The translations under genes were made by a program, and so were the position numbers. A stretch of DNA of 64,000 nucleotides from Patescibacteria group bacterium. Lineage in GTDB: Bacteria; Patescibacteriota; Gracilibacteria; UM-FILTER-43-11. Shown here piece by piece: positions 49,763 to 59,816 of the stretch; the stretch's first letter is position 1; each line of letters begins with the position of its first letter. The notes beneath the pieces were generated by a model, which did not search any database, was not told the DNA's origin, and worked only from the letters and a program-made list of their open reading frames with translations. The DNA lies in NCBI GenBank assembly GCA_018813295.1, contig JAHJBZ010000033.1, positions 1 through 64,000 of the forward strand, in the 5' to 3' direction.

Positions 49763-50236
49763 TTACCTTAAAGTTTGGCCAATTTTATTACGAGCCTCAA
49801 ATTGTCTTCTGTTTTCTTCAACTTGTGAAAAAATCCCTTTCGCATATTCATTGCCTGCAACTGCATTTCTTACGTTTTGTTCAAATTCTTCGTCCCAATG
49901 TGAGTCTGGAGCGTTTGGAAAAACAGTGCTTCTGTCCTCTGTCTCAACAGTAATCGTACTCCCTCTAACAATAAGATCAAAATCTCCTGCTTCTATTGCA
50001 GGTAGTATTTTATTTTGTATTTCTTCAATTTGATGGAAGTCTGCATCTGAATGCATTCTCATCATTTTTTCATCCTTTTTTTCATCACCTGAAGATACTG
50101 TCATGCCAGCACGTCTCTTTACAAGTTTAGCAAATTCTTCGACAATGACTTTTCCTAGTTGGATTTTTTCAGCTAATTCTTTTTGTTCATTATCTTCTGA
50201 AATTCCGGGAGCGTTCTTACCTTGAGGGCTATTCAT
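49763..50236 (-). CDS. Hypothetical protein
   Basis: 157 aa ORF lying between yggT and a duplicated yggT 3' fragment. Confidence 0.5.
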   Translation of the reverse strand: MNSPQGKNAPGISEDNEQKELAEKIQLGKVIVEEFAKLVKRRAGMTVSSGDEKKDEKMMRMHSDADFHQIEEIQNKILPAIEAGDFDLIVRGSTITVETEDRSTVFPNAPDSHWDEEFEQNVRNAVAGNEYAKGIFSQVEENRRQFEARNKIGQTLR

Positions 50237-50302
50237 AATATAAAAAGTTAGAAAATATTACATTAATAGTATATCAAATAATTATATTTATGTCAAGTGT
50301 TT

Positions 50303-50395
50303 CGCACGGGAATGATTGATTTTTCGCCAATTCTTGCTTTTTTTGCATTGGATTTTTTGCAGATTGGAATAGTGAGCCTGTTCGACACGATATAA
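50303..50395 (+). pseudogene. Duplicated 3' fragment of yggT
   Basis: Translates as RTGMIDFSPILAFFALDFLQIGIVSLFDTI*, versus RTGMIDFSPILAFFALDFLQIGIVSLFADL* in the intact gene; no start codon. Confidence 0.85.
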
Positions 50396-50458
50396 CGAAA
50401 CAACGAGGCAACGATATAACTATGTTATTTCGTCGTTTCGTCGTTTCGTTGTCTCGTC
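50387..50458. repeat. Octamer array with both inverted arms
   Basis: acgatata acgaaaca acgaggca acgatata act atgttatttcgtcgtttcgtcgtttcgttgtctcgtc. Confidence 0.85.
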
Positions 50459-50545
50459 ACTATGCGAGTCGATATTCCCTTTTTTAAAATAAAAACTTGA
50501 CTTTTAAAGTGAACTTTTCTAAAATCAATGGGCTTTGATTTATAG

Positions 50546-51064
50546 ATTAACTTTTTCCATATAACTAAGCGCTTACGTACTAATCAGGGTATCCGAGTTC
50601 CTAAGGTTTTATTAGTTGATGGGGATTCAGCCGAGGAAGTCACAACCGAAGAGGCATTAAGCCGTGCCCGAGAAAAAGGTCTGGATTTAGTTGAGGTTTC
50701 ACCATTAAGTTCACCACCGGTTTGTAAGATTATAGACTATGGTACGTATCTCTACAGCCAAAAGAAGAAAGAGCAAAAGCAAAAACGTGCAACAAAGCAA
50801 ACTGAAACAAAAACTATTCGCTTAAGCATTCGCACCGAAAGTCACGACTTGGATGTGAAAGCTAAAAAAGCTCGCAAATTCCTTGAAGATAGGAATACTG
50901 TGAAAGTTGTTGTTATCTTTAGGGGGCGTGAAATGGCTCATGGAGATCTGGCTGAATCAAAAATGAATGAATTCTTTAAGCTGCTAGAGGACATTGCCAA
51001 CATTGAACAACAGCCTAAAAGGCAAGGATATCAGATGACCATGATACTTAATCCGCTTAAATAA
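50546..51064 (+). CDS. infC: Translation initiation factor IF-3 with AUU start
   Basis: In-frame extension of the 71-aa ORF: INFFHITKRLRTNQGIRVPKVLLVDGDSAEEVTTEEALSRAREKGLDLVEVSPLSSPPVCKIIDYGTYLYSQKKKEQKQKRA; TAG immediately precedes ATT. Confidence 0.93.
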   Translation: MNFFHITKRLRTNQGIRVPKVLLVDGDSAEEVTTEEALSRAREKGLDLVEVSPLSSPPVCKIIDYGTYLYSQKKKEQKQKRATKQTETKTIRLSIRTESHDLDVKAKKARKFLEDRNTVKVVVIFRGREMAHGDLAESKMNEFFKLLEDIANIEQQPKRQGYQMTMILNPLK

Positions 51065-51080
51065 CATTTGACAATTGACA

Positions 51081-51148
51081 ATTGACTCCCGCTAAGCGGG
51101 ATCAAATGTCACATGTCAAATGTGAAAAATTTTATCTCGTAAAATTTT
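51081..51148 (+). promoter_or_regulatory. Duplicated structured leader upstream of rpmI
   Basis: ttgactcccgctaagcgggatcaaatgtcacatgtcaaatgtgaaaaattttatctcgtaaaatttt. Confidence 0.5.
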
Positions 51149-51154
51149 TATAAA

Positions 51155-51364
51155 ATGCCCGGAAAAGCCAGACCAGGAAAAATTAGAACTTCAAGCAGTG
51201 CTAAAAAGCGCATTAGAAGAACAGGAAAAGATACTTTTGTTCATGAAAAAGCTGCTCATAATCACCTGTTGCAACAGAAATCCAAGAGGCAAAAACGCCT
51301 TGCTTCCAAAGTTTTGAAAGTAAATGCTTATAAAAAAACTTTGAAGAGATTATTACCTAACTAA
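51155..51364 (+). CDS. rpmI: 50S ribosomal protein L35
   Basis: IRTSSSAKKRIRRTGKDTFVHEKAAHNHLLQQKSKRQKRLASK, between infC and rplT. Confidence 0.9.
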   Translation: MPGKARPGKIRTSSSAKKRIRRTGKDTFVHEKAAHNHLLQQKSKRQKRLASKVLKVNAYKKTLKRLLPN

Positions 51365-51388
51365 TAAAATAACTTTTGACCATTGACA

Positions 51389-51456
51389 CTTGACTCCCGC
51401 TAAGCGGGATCAAATGTCACGTGTCAAATGTGAAAAATTTTATCTCATAAAATTTT
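51389..51456 (+). promoter_or_regulatory. Duplicated structured leader upstream of rplT
   Basis: ttgactcccgctaagcgggatcaaatgtcacgtgtcaaatgtgaaaaattttatctcataaaatttt. Confidence 0.5.
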
Positions 51457-51461
51457 GAAAG

Positions 51462-52016
51462 ATGTCTAGAGTCAAGAGAGGAGTTACCACGCATCGTCGT
51501 CATAAAAAAATCTTGCAGATGGCCAAGGGGTTCCGCGGTAAACGTAAAAATGTTTTTAAATTAGCCAAAAACGCTGTTATGAAAGCTGGAACTAATGCTT
51601 ATCGCGATAGGCGTTTAAAGAAAAGAACTTTTCATCAATTGTGGGTTCTTCGTATTAATGCGGCATGTCGTGAACATGATATGAAGTATAGTCGATTTAT
51701 TTACGCTTTGGAACTTGCTGGAATTCAAATTAATCGCAAAATGCTTGCTGAACTTGCGGTTAATAATCCAGATGTGTTTAAGGAAATTGTCGATGCCGCT
51801 AAAGCAGCTCTTCCACCGGAAGGCCAAGCTCCTGATTTGAATGAATTAAAAAAGAAATTTGGCAAAGCCACAAAACCTAAGCCAAAAATGCCGGAAGAAA
51901 GCCCTTATGTGAAAAAGGTTGAGAATGGAGAAAATAAGGAAAAGGAAGAGAAAACTGAGAAAGCTGAGATAAAACCTACTCCTAAAAAGGCTGCTAAGAA
52001 AAAGGAAGAGAAATAA
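51462..52016 (+). CDS. rplT: 50S ribosomal protein L20 with Lys/Glu-rich C-terminal extension
   Basis: [68 protein letters not shown]. Confidence 0.97.
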   Translation: MSRVKRGVTTHRRHKKILQMAKGFRGKRKNVFKLAKNAVMKAGTNAYRDRRLKKRTFHQLWVLRINAACREHDMKYSRFIYALELAGIQINRKMLAELAVNNPDVFKEIVDAAKAALPPEGQAPDLNELKKKFGKATKPKPKMPEESPYVKKVENGENKEKEEKTEKAEIKPTPKKAAKKKEEK

Positions 52017-52096
52017 TTTTTCAATTTTCAGTTTTCATTTTTCATTGTTACTGACGACTGACTTCCTTTTAAGTGTAAAATGAAAAATTAAGGAGC

Positions 52097-53014
52097 TTAC
52101 TCCGCCAACCACCTCTCAACATCAATCGCTGCCGCACAACCCATTCCTGCAGCGGTTATTGCCTGACGGTAACGGTGGTCTACCACATCACCAGCGGCAA
52201 ATACACCAGGAATTGATGTCATGGTGTTTTCTTTGTGTAAAATAAATCCAACTTTATCTAATTCAATTTGGTCTCTGAATAAATCAGTAGCAGGAATATG
52301 ACCGATAGCCAAGAACATTCCGTCGACTGTTATTTCGGATGTTTCGTCTGTTTTGGTGTCTTTAAGGCGTAAACCTGTTACGTTATTTTCGCCAAGCACT
52401 TCGTCGACAGCTTTATTTGTAAGAATTTCAATTTTTTCATTTGCTTTAACGCGTTCCTCCATAATTTTGGATGAACGGAATTCTTCGCGGCGATGGATGA
52501 GATAAACTTTTGTAGCGAATTTTGTCAGAAAGCCTGCTTCTTCCATTGCGCTATCTCCTCCTCCAAGTACTGCGACTACTTTATCTTTAAAAAAGAAACC
52601 ATCACAAGTGGCACATGCGGAAACTCCTTTTGCCCATAAGCGGTCTTCGGAAGGTAGGCCTAGGCGGCGTGGTTTTGCACCAGTGGCAATTATTACCGCT
52701 TTGGACTGATATTCCTCATCGCCTGTATAAACTTTAAATGGACGGCTGGAGAAATCGACTTTTGTAATGTCTTTTGAAATGTATTTAGTTCCAAATCTTT
52801 CGGCCTGGGCTTTCATTTCTGTCATTAGCTGTTGTCCATATATTCCTTTGCTGAATCCTGGGAAATTTTCAACTTCTGTTGTAATAGTAAGCTGCCCTCC
52901 TGGCTGCCAACCTTCAAAGACCAGTGTTTTTAATTCAGCACGGCTGGTGTAAACAGCTGCAGTGTGACCTGCAGGACCAGAACCGATAATAATTACGTCG
53001 TATATGTTGTCCAT
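52097..53014 (-). CDS. trxB: Thioredoxin reductase
   Basis: IIGSGPAGHTAAVYTSRA, CATCDGFFFKDKVVAVLGGGDSAMEEAGFL. Confidence 0.97.
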   Translation of the reverse strand: MDNIYDVIIIGSGPAGHTAAVYTSRAELKTLVFEGWQPGGQLTITTEVENFPGFSKGIYGQQLMTEMKAQAERFGTKYISKDITKVDFSSRPFKVYTGDEEYQSKAVIIATGAKPRRLGLPSEDRLWAKGVSACATCDGFFFKDKVVAVLGGGDSAMEEAGFLTKFATKVYLIHRREEFRSSKIMEERVKANEKIEILTNKAVDEVLGENNVTGLRLKDTKTDETSEITVDGMFLAIGHIPATDLFRDQIELDKVGFILHKENTMTSIPGVFAAGDVVDHRYRQAITAAGMGCAAAIDVERWLAE

Positions 53015-53075
53015 TTTGTTTTCAATTTAAAAAATTACCTTAAACATTATAGCAGAAATCTGTTAAATTTATGTT

Positions 53076-54155
53076 ATGAAGATTGCACTTGTTCACGAAA
53101 TGCTTACAAAACTTGGCGGTGCTGAACGTGTTTTAAGAACGCTGAGTGATATGTATCCAAAAAGTCCTATTTATACGCTTCTTCATGATGCTGAAAAAAC
53201 CGAAGATTGGTTTGGCGATAAAACAATTCATCCTTCTTATTTGCAGACTTATTATAGATGGCTTAAAAGTCCAAAATGGCTGCTTTCTAAAATGCCAAAG
53301 GCCATTGAGCAGTTTGATTTTAGTGATTATGACGTTGTTATTTCCAGTAGTTCTGCATTCGCGCATGGTATAAAAACGAATAAAAAGACCAAGCACATCT
53401 GCTATTGCCATTCGCCAATGAGGTATGCGTGGGATTATACGCATGAGTACACAAAAAATTATTCCGGTGTGATGAAATTTTTAATAGCTAATCTATTAAA
53501 ACAGATCAGAATTTGGGATTTTAAAGCTGCCAGTAATCCGGATTTGATTGTCGCGAATTCAAAACACGTACAAAAGCGAATTGAGAAGTATTGGCGGAAG
53601 AAATCTACCGTTATTTATCCTCCGGTTGAGGTTGGGAAGTTTAAGCCGACGGCTGACTGTGAAGATTACTTTTTAATTGTATCCGCTCTTACACCGTTTA
53701 AGAAAATTGATTTGGCAGTGCATGCTTTTAACAAGTTGAAGAGGAGGCTTGTAATTATTGGGGATGGGGCGCAACGAAAATCACTTGAATCAATTGCAAA
53801 TGATAATATTGAGTTTTTGGGCTATAAACCGGACTCGGTTGTACGTGAATATATGCAAAATTGCCGCGCATTTATCTTTCCGGGGGAGGAGGATTTTGGT
53901 ATTACGCCTGCTGAGGCTATGGCAGCTGGTAAGCCGGTACTGGCTTATGGGATAGGTGGTGTTACAGAGAGTGTACAGGAGGGGGTTAGCGGTGAGTTTT
54001 TTCACAAATTGACATCGGAGTCGCTTATCGAAGGTTTAACGAGATTGATGATGAATGAGAAGCGTTATGACTACAAAAAAATCAGGCAGATTGCTGAAAA
54101 GTTCGATGAAAGTGTTTTTGAGGAGAAGATTAAGAAGGTAGTGGAGAATAAATAA
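53076..54155 (+). CDS. Glycosyltransferase family 4
   Basis: MKIALVHEMLTKLGGAERVLRTL...FPGEEDFGITPAEAMAAGKPVLAYGIGGVTESV. Confidence 0.92.
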   Translation: MKIALVHEMLTKLGGAERVLRTLSDMYPKSPIYTLLHDAEKTEDWFGDKTIHPSYLQTYYRWLKSPKWLLSKMPKAIEQFDFSDYDVVISSSSAFAHGIKTNKKTKHICYCHSPMRYAWDYTHEYTKNYSGVMKFLIANLLKQIRIWDFKAASNPDLIVANSKHVQKRIEKYWRKKSTVIYPPVEVGKFKPTADCEDYFLIVSALTPFKKIDLAVHAFNKLKRRLVIIGDGAQRKSLESIANDNIEFLGYKPDSVVREYMQNCRAFIFPGEEDFGITPAEAMAAGKPVLAYGIGGVTESVQEGVSGEFFHKLTSESLIEGLTRLMMNEKRYDYKKIRQIAEKFDESVFEEKIKKVVENK

Positions 54156-54214
54156 ACAAAAAATCCTTAAGAATTAAGCGTTAAGGAATAAGCTTAGAAC
54201 TTAAAACTTGCAGC

Positions 54215-54658
54215 TTATTTATTTTTCGTCTCTTTCTTTGCAGGCGCTTTTTTCTTTTCTGCTTTGGCTTTCTCTTTTGCGGCTTCTAATTCTGCTTTTT
54301 CGGCTTCTTTAGCTTCAGTATTTTCCCTGGCTTTGCGAGTGACTTTTTCTTCTACTGTTTCTTTTTTTGCTGCTTCTTTTCTCTTTTTGCTTTCGGCATG
54401 TTTTGCCTTAAGTTTCTCAGCAGCCTCCTGGCGAGCTCGGAATTTATCTACACGACCAGCTGTATCGATTAACATCTTCTCTCCGGTGTAAAATGGATGA
54501 GAAGCAGATGATATTTCAATATTAATTACATAGTGATCAACACCATTAATTTTCTTGGTTTTTTCGGACTTAAGCGTTGAAACAGTCACAAATTCAGCAC
54601 CACATGAGCTGTCTATAAATACGACTGGATTTAATTTTGGGTGAATCTCTTTTTTCAT
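54215..54658 (-). CDS. rpmE: 50S ribosomal protein L31 with long charged C-terminal extension
   Basis: MKKEIHPKLNPVVFIDSSCGAEFVTVSTL...SSASHPFYTGEKMLIDTAGRVDKFRAR then about 65 aa of A/K/E. Confidence 0.92.
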   Translation of the reverse strand: MKKEIHPKLNPVVFIDSSCGAEFVTVSTLKSEKTKKINGVDHYVINIEISSASHPFYTGEKMLIDTAGRVDKFRARQEAAEKLKAKHAESKKRKEAAKKETVEEKVTRKARENTEAKEAEKAELEAAKEKAKAEKKKAPAKKETKNK

Positions 54659-54737
54659 AATAATTAATTTAGGTGGTAGGTGGTAGCTTTTTAGGATCTA
54701 AGAAGCTACAACCCAAAAGAAGCTATGAGATTTTAAG

Positions 54738-55844
54738 TTATTTCTTTCGTTTAGGCAAGACTTTTTTCTTCTTTTTATCCGGAAAAAGGGATTTGCGGCC
54801 TAAAAGTAAAATGATTAATAATATGGTTACAGCTATTAGTGCAATGGTTTGCCATTTATAAATAACTTTTATGGTTATGATGCCTTCTCTGTATTCCCCT
54901 TTATTATCGGTTACTTTCAGGATTACGTTGTAATTTCCCGTATTTTCAAAAACATGATCTATAACAACACCTGTGTCTGTTTGGCCATCATCAAAATACC
55001 ATTCATACGTTACTATATCCCCATCAGGATCACGTGAATTTAAAGCATTAAAAGTTACTATGTCGCCTTTGCTGACGGTTGTGTTTTCGGTTTCGATTTC
55101 CGGAATAGGACCATGATTTTGATTATTTATATCGCTGCTATCCCCGATTCCATCACCATCGTTATCAAAGGATTCGGTAGGATCATTAGGGAAGGCATCT
55201 GTATTATCTCCAACGCCATCATCGTCACTGTCTACGCTCTCTCTTGTATTAAGCGGGAAGAGGTCTATGGTATCGGCTATGCCATCGTTATCGTCATCTG
55301 TATCTGCATTATCTCCAATCCCGTCAGCATCTGTATCCATTGATTCTGAGGGGTCATATGGAAAAGCATCAAACTGATCTGCTGTGCCATCATTATCGTC
55401 ATCGTTATCAACGCTATCCCCAATACCATCTCCATCTGAATCTGTATCAACATAAATTGCTTTGGTGACTTTGTTGTTGGACGGGTCATCCCCTTCGGAA
55501 TTCCATGGTACAACACGAACACTTATGTTGTGACTACCAACTGACTGTCCTGTCCAATCAACGAAAACATCATCCGTTTTATTGGCTAAAACTGAAATTG
55601 GCTGATCTGTTCCAATAAATTCCTGTTTACTTTCATCATAAAACTTCACAACTCCAAAAAGGTCCTGATCGGAATTATTGGTAACAGTTGCATAGACTCG
55701 CACTGTTCTTCCTACAAGAATATTGCTTTCTGCCCTCACGCCATCCGAATTTATGGAAAGGTCTTTATTAAAATCCTGGGCGTAAAGTGGTTTCGAGATC
55801 AGCAGACAGGCAAAGAGGGCAATAAGACGAATGAAATTTTTCAT
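54738..55844 (-). CDS. Surface protein: CARDB-like domain, thrombospondin type 3-like repeats, PKD domain, C-terminal TM
   Basis: DSDGDGIGDSVDNDDDNDGTADQFDAFPYDPSES repeats; NSRDPDGDIVTYEWYFDDGQTDTGVVIDHVFENTGNYNVILKVTDNKGE; C-terminal TM + KKKKK. Confidence 0.85.
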   Translation of the reverse strand: MKNFIRLIALFACLLISKPLYAQDFNKDLSINSDGVRAESNILVGRTVRVYATVTNNSDQDLFGVVKFYDESKQEFIGTDQPISVLANKTDDVFVDWTGQSVGSHNISVRVVPWNSEGDDPSNNKVTKAIYVDTDSDGDGIGDSVDNDDDNDGTADQFDAFPYDPSESMDTDADGIGDNADTDDDNDGIADTIDLFPLNTRESVDSDDDGVGDNTDAFPNDPTESFDNDGDGIGDSSDINNQNHGPIPEIETENTTVSKGDIVTFNALNSRDPDGDIVTYEWYFDDGQTDTGVVIDHVFENTGNYNVILKVTDNKGEYREGIITIKVIYKWQTIALIAVTILLIILLLGRKSLFPDKKKKKVLPKRKK

Positions 55845-55936
55845 AACATTTTTTTAGGATTAAGTTTTAAACCTAAGTCATAAGTCCTAGGTCTTAAGTC
55901 ATAAGTCAGCTTAAAACTTAGCTTAATCCTTATTTC

Positions 55937-58636
55937 TTAAGACTTAGGATTTTTTTGATTCGGATTTTTAGGTTCGACAAGCGGTAATTCCTGCGTTTCA
56001 GCCTTATCCTCCTCAATAATGAGAGAGAGTGAAGCAACTTTATCAGGTCCATTTAAACGCATTACATAAACTCCTTGAGTTGCACGGCCTGTTGTTGGCA
56101 ATTGATCGAGGGGTAAACGAATCATTTGTCCCTGTTTTGACATCAGAATTAAATCGCCTATCATTTTATTATGAATAACCCTTGCTCCAACTACTTTGCC
56201 AGTCTTTGCTGTTAGCTGAGCGGTTTTAACACCACTTCCTCCGCGGCCTTGGAAGCGATAATCTGTAACTTGAGTTGTCTTGCCAAGTCCATTTTCCATC
56301 ACAACAAGGAAACGACTTATTTCTTCATCTTTTATCACATCCATTGCAACAACTTCGTCATCATTTCCTTTTAATCTTATTCCGCGGACACCCATACTAG
56401 GCCTACCCATTGGCCGAACATCACTTTGTTTAAATCGAATACATTGCCCGTTTCTTGTAGCGATAATTACCTGCTGTCCAGATGATGTTGGTAGTACCCA
56501 ATCGAGCAGATCTCCATCGCGTAATTTGATAGCAATAAGACCTGATTTTCGTACGTTTTTGAAATCCTCAACTTTCGTCTTTTTTACAGTGCCTTTTGTG
56601 GTGGTCATGAATAAGTACTCACCTGTATTTTTGGTTTTATCCAACATCGCAGTAACGGTTTCTTCTGGGTCTAGCTGTAATAAGTTGACTATTGCCTGCC
56701 CTTTGGTTGTACGACTGGATTGAGGTACTTCGTATGCCGGCAGACAGAAAACGCGGCCTTTGTTGGTGAAATAAAGGATGTCATCGTGAGTCATAACATG
56801 AACGATACTTGAAATTTCATCCTCTTCTTTTGTGCTCATTCCAATTACACCTTTACCGCCACGACCTTGAGTGCGATATACACTTGGGCTCATGCGTTTG
56901 ATGTAGCCTCCTTTGGTAAGCGCAACGATCATCGGCTCATTTGGTATAATGGATTTGGCATTAAACTCACCAATAGCATGAGGTATCACTTCTGTGCGAC
57001 GTTCGTCACCATATTTATCGATAATTTCTTTAGTTTCATCTTTAACAATTGACAATATCTTCTTAGAATCACCTAAAATTGCCTTACACTCTTTGATGAA
57101 ATCCAATTTTTCTTTAAGTTCATCCTCAATTTTCTTTCGTTCAAGACCAGCTAAAGTTTGCAAACGCATTTCGAGTATAGCTTTTGCTTGAATTTCTGTG
57201 AGTTTGAATTTTTTAACTAAATTTTCTTTCGCAAGCTCTTTGGTTTCGGACTTTTTGATTGTTTCAATAACCTTATCTATGTCATCCAAAGCTATTTTTA
57301 ATCCCTCTAAGATGTGTGCCCGTGCTTCTGCCACTCGGAGTTCGTATTCGGTCCGACGAGTAATTACCACTTGGCGATGGCTTATAAATTGTTCTAAGAT
57401 CGCCTTTAGATCGAGCAATCGAGGCTGAATGCCATCTATCAAAGCGATTACATTGAAACCGAAAGAGCTTTGAAGCTGGGTAAATTTATATAATTGATTT
57501 AAAACTTTTTTTGGATAAGCATCGCGTTTTAACTCAATCGCAACTCTTACGCCTTCACGGTTAGATTCGTCACGCAAATCTGAAATGCCAATTATTTTTT
57601 TATCACGTACAAGATCGGCAATTTTTTCAACTAGTGATGCCTTATTAACCTGATAAGGAATTTCTGTAATTATAATTTGGTGTCTACCTCCTTTCATTTC
57701 TTCGATATCTGCCTTTCCGCGCATAATAACACTTCCACGACCAGTTGCGTATGCTGTTTTAATCGCTTCAGTATCGTAAATCATTCCACCAGTTGGGAAA
57801 TCAGGACCTTTAATAAATTCCATCAAATCATCGATATCCGCTTCTGGATTGTCGATTAAGTGCATAACCGCCCCCATCACCTCTGTAAGGTTATGAGGCG
57901 GAATATTTGTAGCCATACCTACCGCAATACCCATTGATCCATTGAGAAGAAGTGCCGGAATGCGTGCCGGAAGAACTACTGGTTCTTTTAAACGACCATC
58001 GTAATTTGGACGGAAATCGACTGTATCTTTTTCGATATCAGCTAGTATTTCATCCGTGATCTTTTCCATTTTAGCCTCGGTATAACGCATGGCAGCAGCA
58101 TTGTCGCCGTCCATGGAACCGAAGTTACCCTGGCCATTTACGAGCGGATAGCGCATGGCAAAATCTTGCGCCATACGAACCATAGAATCATATACAGCAG
58201 TATCACCATGTGGATGATATTTACCTAAAACATCACCAACAACCGTCGCGGATTTTCGGAATTTTCCACCTGAGCGCAGACCAATTTCGTGCATGGAATA
58301 AAGAATACGGCGGTGAACTGGTTCTAAACCATCGCGGACGTCGGGAAGTGCACGAGAAACAATCACACTCATCGCGTAATCCAAATAACAATCTTCCATT
58401 TCCTTTACGATATCTCGCATGGAGTCATTTTCTGCTAATTCAGTCGGAGTTATGGTGTTTTTATCACCCCCATCATCCGCCGCGGCGGATGTTTCAGGTT
58501 TATCCTCCTCGGACTCAGAATCGTCGACTGTTTTATCGTCTTCTTCAGCAGACTCCTCAGGGAGTAATTCTGGTTGTTCATTTTCCTCGGGAATATCATT
58601 TTTTTCTTCTTTTGGATCAGTATCTTTTTTAGGCAC
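55937..58636 (-). CDS. gyrA: DNA gyrase subunit A with acidic N-terminal extension
   Basis: [30 protein letters not shown]...[21 protein letters not shown]; GyrA box QGRGGKG. Confidence 0.97.
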   Translation of the reverse strand: MPKKDTDPKEEKNDIPEENEQPELLPEESAEEDDKTVDDSESEEDKPETSAAADDGGDKNTITPTELAENDSMRDIVKEMEDCYLDYAMSVIVSRALPDVRDGLEPVHRRILYSMHEIGLRSGGKFRKSATVVGDVLGKYHPHGDTAVYDSMVRMAQDFAMRYPLVNGQGNFGSMDGDNAAAMRYTEAKMEKITDEILADIEKDTVDFRPNYDGRLKEPVVLPARIPALLLNGSMGIAVGMATNIPPHNLTEVMGAVMHLIDNPEADIDDLMEFIKGPDFPTGGMIYDTEAIKTAYATGRGSVIMRGKADIEEMKGGRHQIIITEIPYQVNKASLVEKIADLVRDKKIIGISDLRDESNREGVRVAIELKRDAYPKKVLNQLYKFTQLQSSFGFNVIALIDGIQPRLLDLKAILEQFISHRQVVITRRTEYELRVAEARAHILEGLKIALDDIDKVIETIKKSETKELAKENLVKKFKLTEIQAKAILEMRLQTLAGLERKKIEDELKEKLDFIKECKAILGDSKKILSIVKDETKEIIDKYGDERRTEVIPHAIGEFNAKSIIPNEPMIVALTKGGYIKRMSPSVYRTQGRGGKGVIGMSTKEEDEISSIVHVMTHDDILYFTNKGRVFCLPAYEVPQSSRTTKGQAIVNLLQLDPEETVTAMLDKTKNTGEYLFMTTTKGTVKKTKVEDFKNVRKSGLIAIKLRDGDLLDWVLPTSSGQQVIIATRNGQCIRFKQSDVRPMGRPSMGVRGIRLKGNDDEVVAMDVIKDEEISRFLVVMENGLGKTTQVTDYRFQGRGGSGVKTAQLTAKTGKVVGARVIHNKMIGDLILMSKQGQMIRLPLDQLPTTGRATQGVYVMRLNGPDKVASLSLIIEEDKAETQELPLVEPKNPNQKNPKS
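58474..58491. repeat. GC-rich perfect palindrome in gyrA extension
   Basis: CATCCGCCGCGGCGGATG. Confidence 0.85.
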
Positions 58637-58802
58637 GTTTTTGAATGTTTTAGTTATTAAATAATGCTAGCCAGTAAGCCAAAACTAGGCTAGGTGCTAA
58701 CCTTGGGAATTGTATCACAAAGAAAAGTGGAAAAAAAGGGTTTTTTTAGCAAAAAAACTGGACAAAAGAGACATTATTTATCCGATAAGATTTAAGTGCT
58801 TG

Positions 58803-59579
58803 TTACTTTGAAACAGATCCTACTAATTCTGGTATTGGTGCCGGTTTTGCTGAAGACGCAGAATTATTAGCCGGAGCGGTTTTTGCTTTTTTTGAGGCCA
58901 TTTCTTCCATTAAATCAAGCTGTATCTGCTGAATTTCCAAAAGCCTTTGCCATTGACGCCCAAGCAGGTAGTCTAATTTTTCATTAAGCTGACGAATTTC
59001 AAGCTCGGCTTTTAAATTAACACGATAATCTTCCTCTGAACGCAATCTGTCACGATCTTCCTGCCTATTTTGGCTCATCATGATTATTGGAGCCTGAATT
59101 GCAGCCAGACATGAAAGAACTAAGTTTAAAAGGATAAAAGGATATGGATCAAAAGGTTTCGCAAGTAATACAAAAGCATTTATAATAATCCAGGTAAATA
59201 AAACCCCTCCAAATATCATTAAAAATCTCCAGCTTCCGCCAAATTCCGCAACTTTATCGGCAGTCTTTTCGCCTACAGTAAGTTGACGGTCGAATGCAGT
59301 GTTGATGTTTTGAGCAATAAGTTCATGTTCTTTCAAACCCTTTAAAACATGGCGCTCAAGCGTTGAAATGTCACCTTTTTGCTTTTTTACAACTTCTTCA
59401 ACATATTGGTTTCTAAACTGGTTAAGATCTTCCATACAAATAGAACCAGCCCCATCCCAATCTGGGTGTGCTTTTTTCATCAAGGCAACAACGCCATCAC
59501 GTATCAAATCAACGCTGGTAAGCTGTTTAGTGGATTTTTGAAGGCCGCAAAGTGAACATTTAGCCGTAGCCTGTTGCAT
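58803..59579 (-). CDS. DUF1003 family membrane protein
   Basis: ADKVAEFGGSWRFLMIFGGVLFTWIIINAFVLLAKPFDPYPFILLNLVLSCLAAIQAPIIMMSQNRQEDRDRLRSEEDYRVNLKAELEI. Confidence 0.9.
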   Translation of the reverse strand: MQQATAKCSLCGLQKSTKQLTSVDLIRDGVVALMKKAHPDWDGAGSICMEDLNQFRNQYVEEVVKKQKGDISTLERHVLKGLKEHELIAQNINTAFDRQLTVGEKTADKVAEFGGSWRFLMIFGGVLFTWIIINAFVLLAKPFDPYPFILLNLVLSCLAAIQAPIIMMSQNRQEDRDRLRSEEDYRVNLKAELEIRQLNEKLDYLLGRQWQRLLEIQQIQLDLMEEMASKKAKTAPANNSASSAKPAPIPELVGSVSK

Positions 59580-59816
59580 AATTCTGTTGTGGGGCTATTG
59601 TGGTTAAGATGATATCCACGATTGCGCCACTATTGCTCCACGCGAAGCAGCGCTGCCATAGGAATATCATTATATTATACCAAAAATAAGCCCCAAAGGC
59701 AAGGAGCGATAATTGATTTTTATTTAAGAATATCGAATATCCAACATCGAACATCGAATTTTTTAAATACTTCTAAAATCATTATTCGATATTCGGTGTT
59801 CGATATTTATTAATAT

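Noticed and set aside
50849-51064. Stand-alone 71-aa protein
   Set aside because: It is the C-terminal part of infC, which starts at ATT 50546.
58240-58420. Fluoroquinolone-resistance substitution in GyrA (GDTAVYD instead of GDSAVYD)
   Set aside because: Thr at this position is natural in various bacteria; no inference about resistance can be made from sequence alone.
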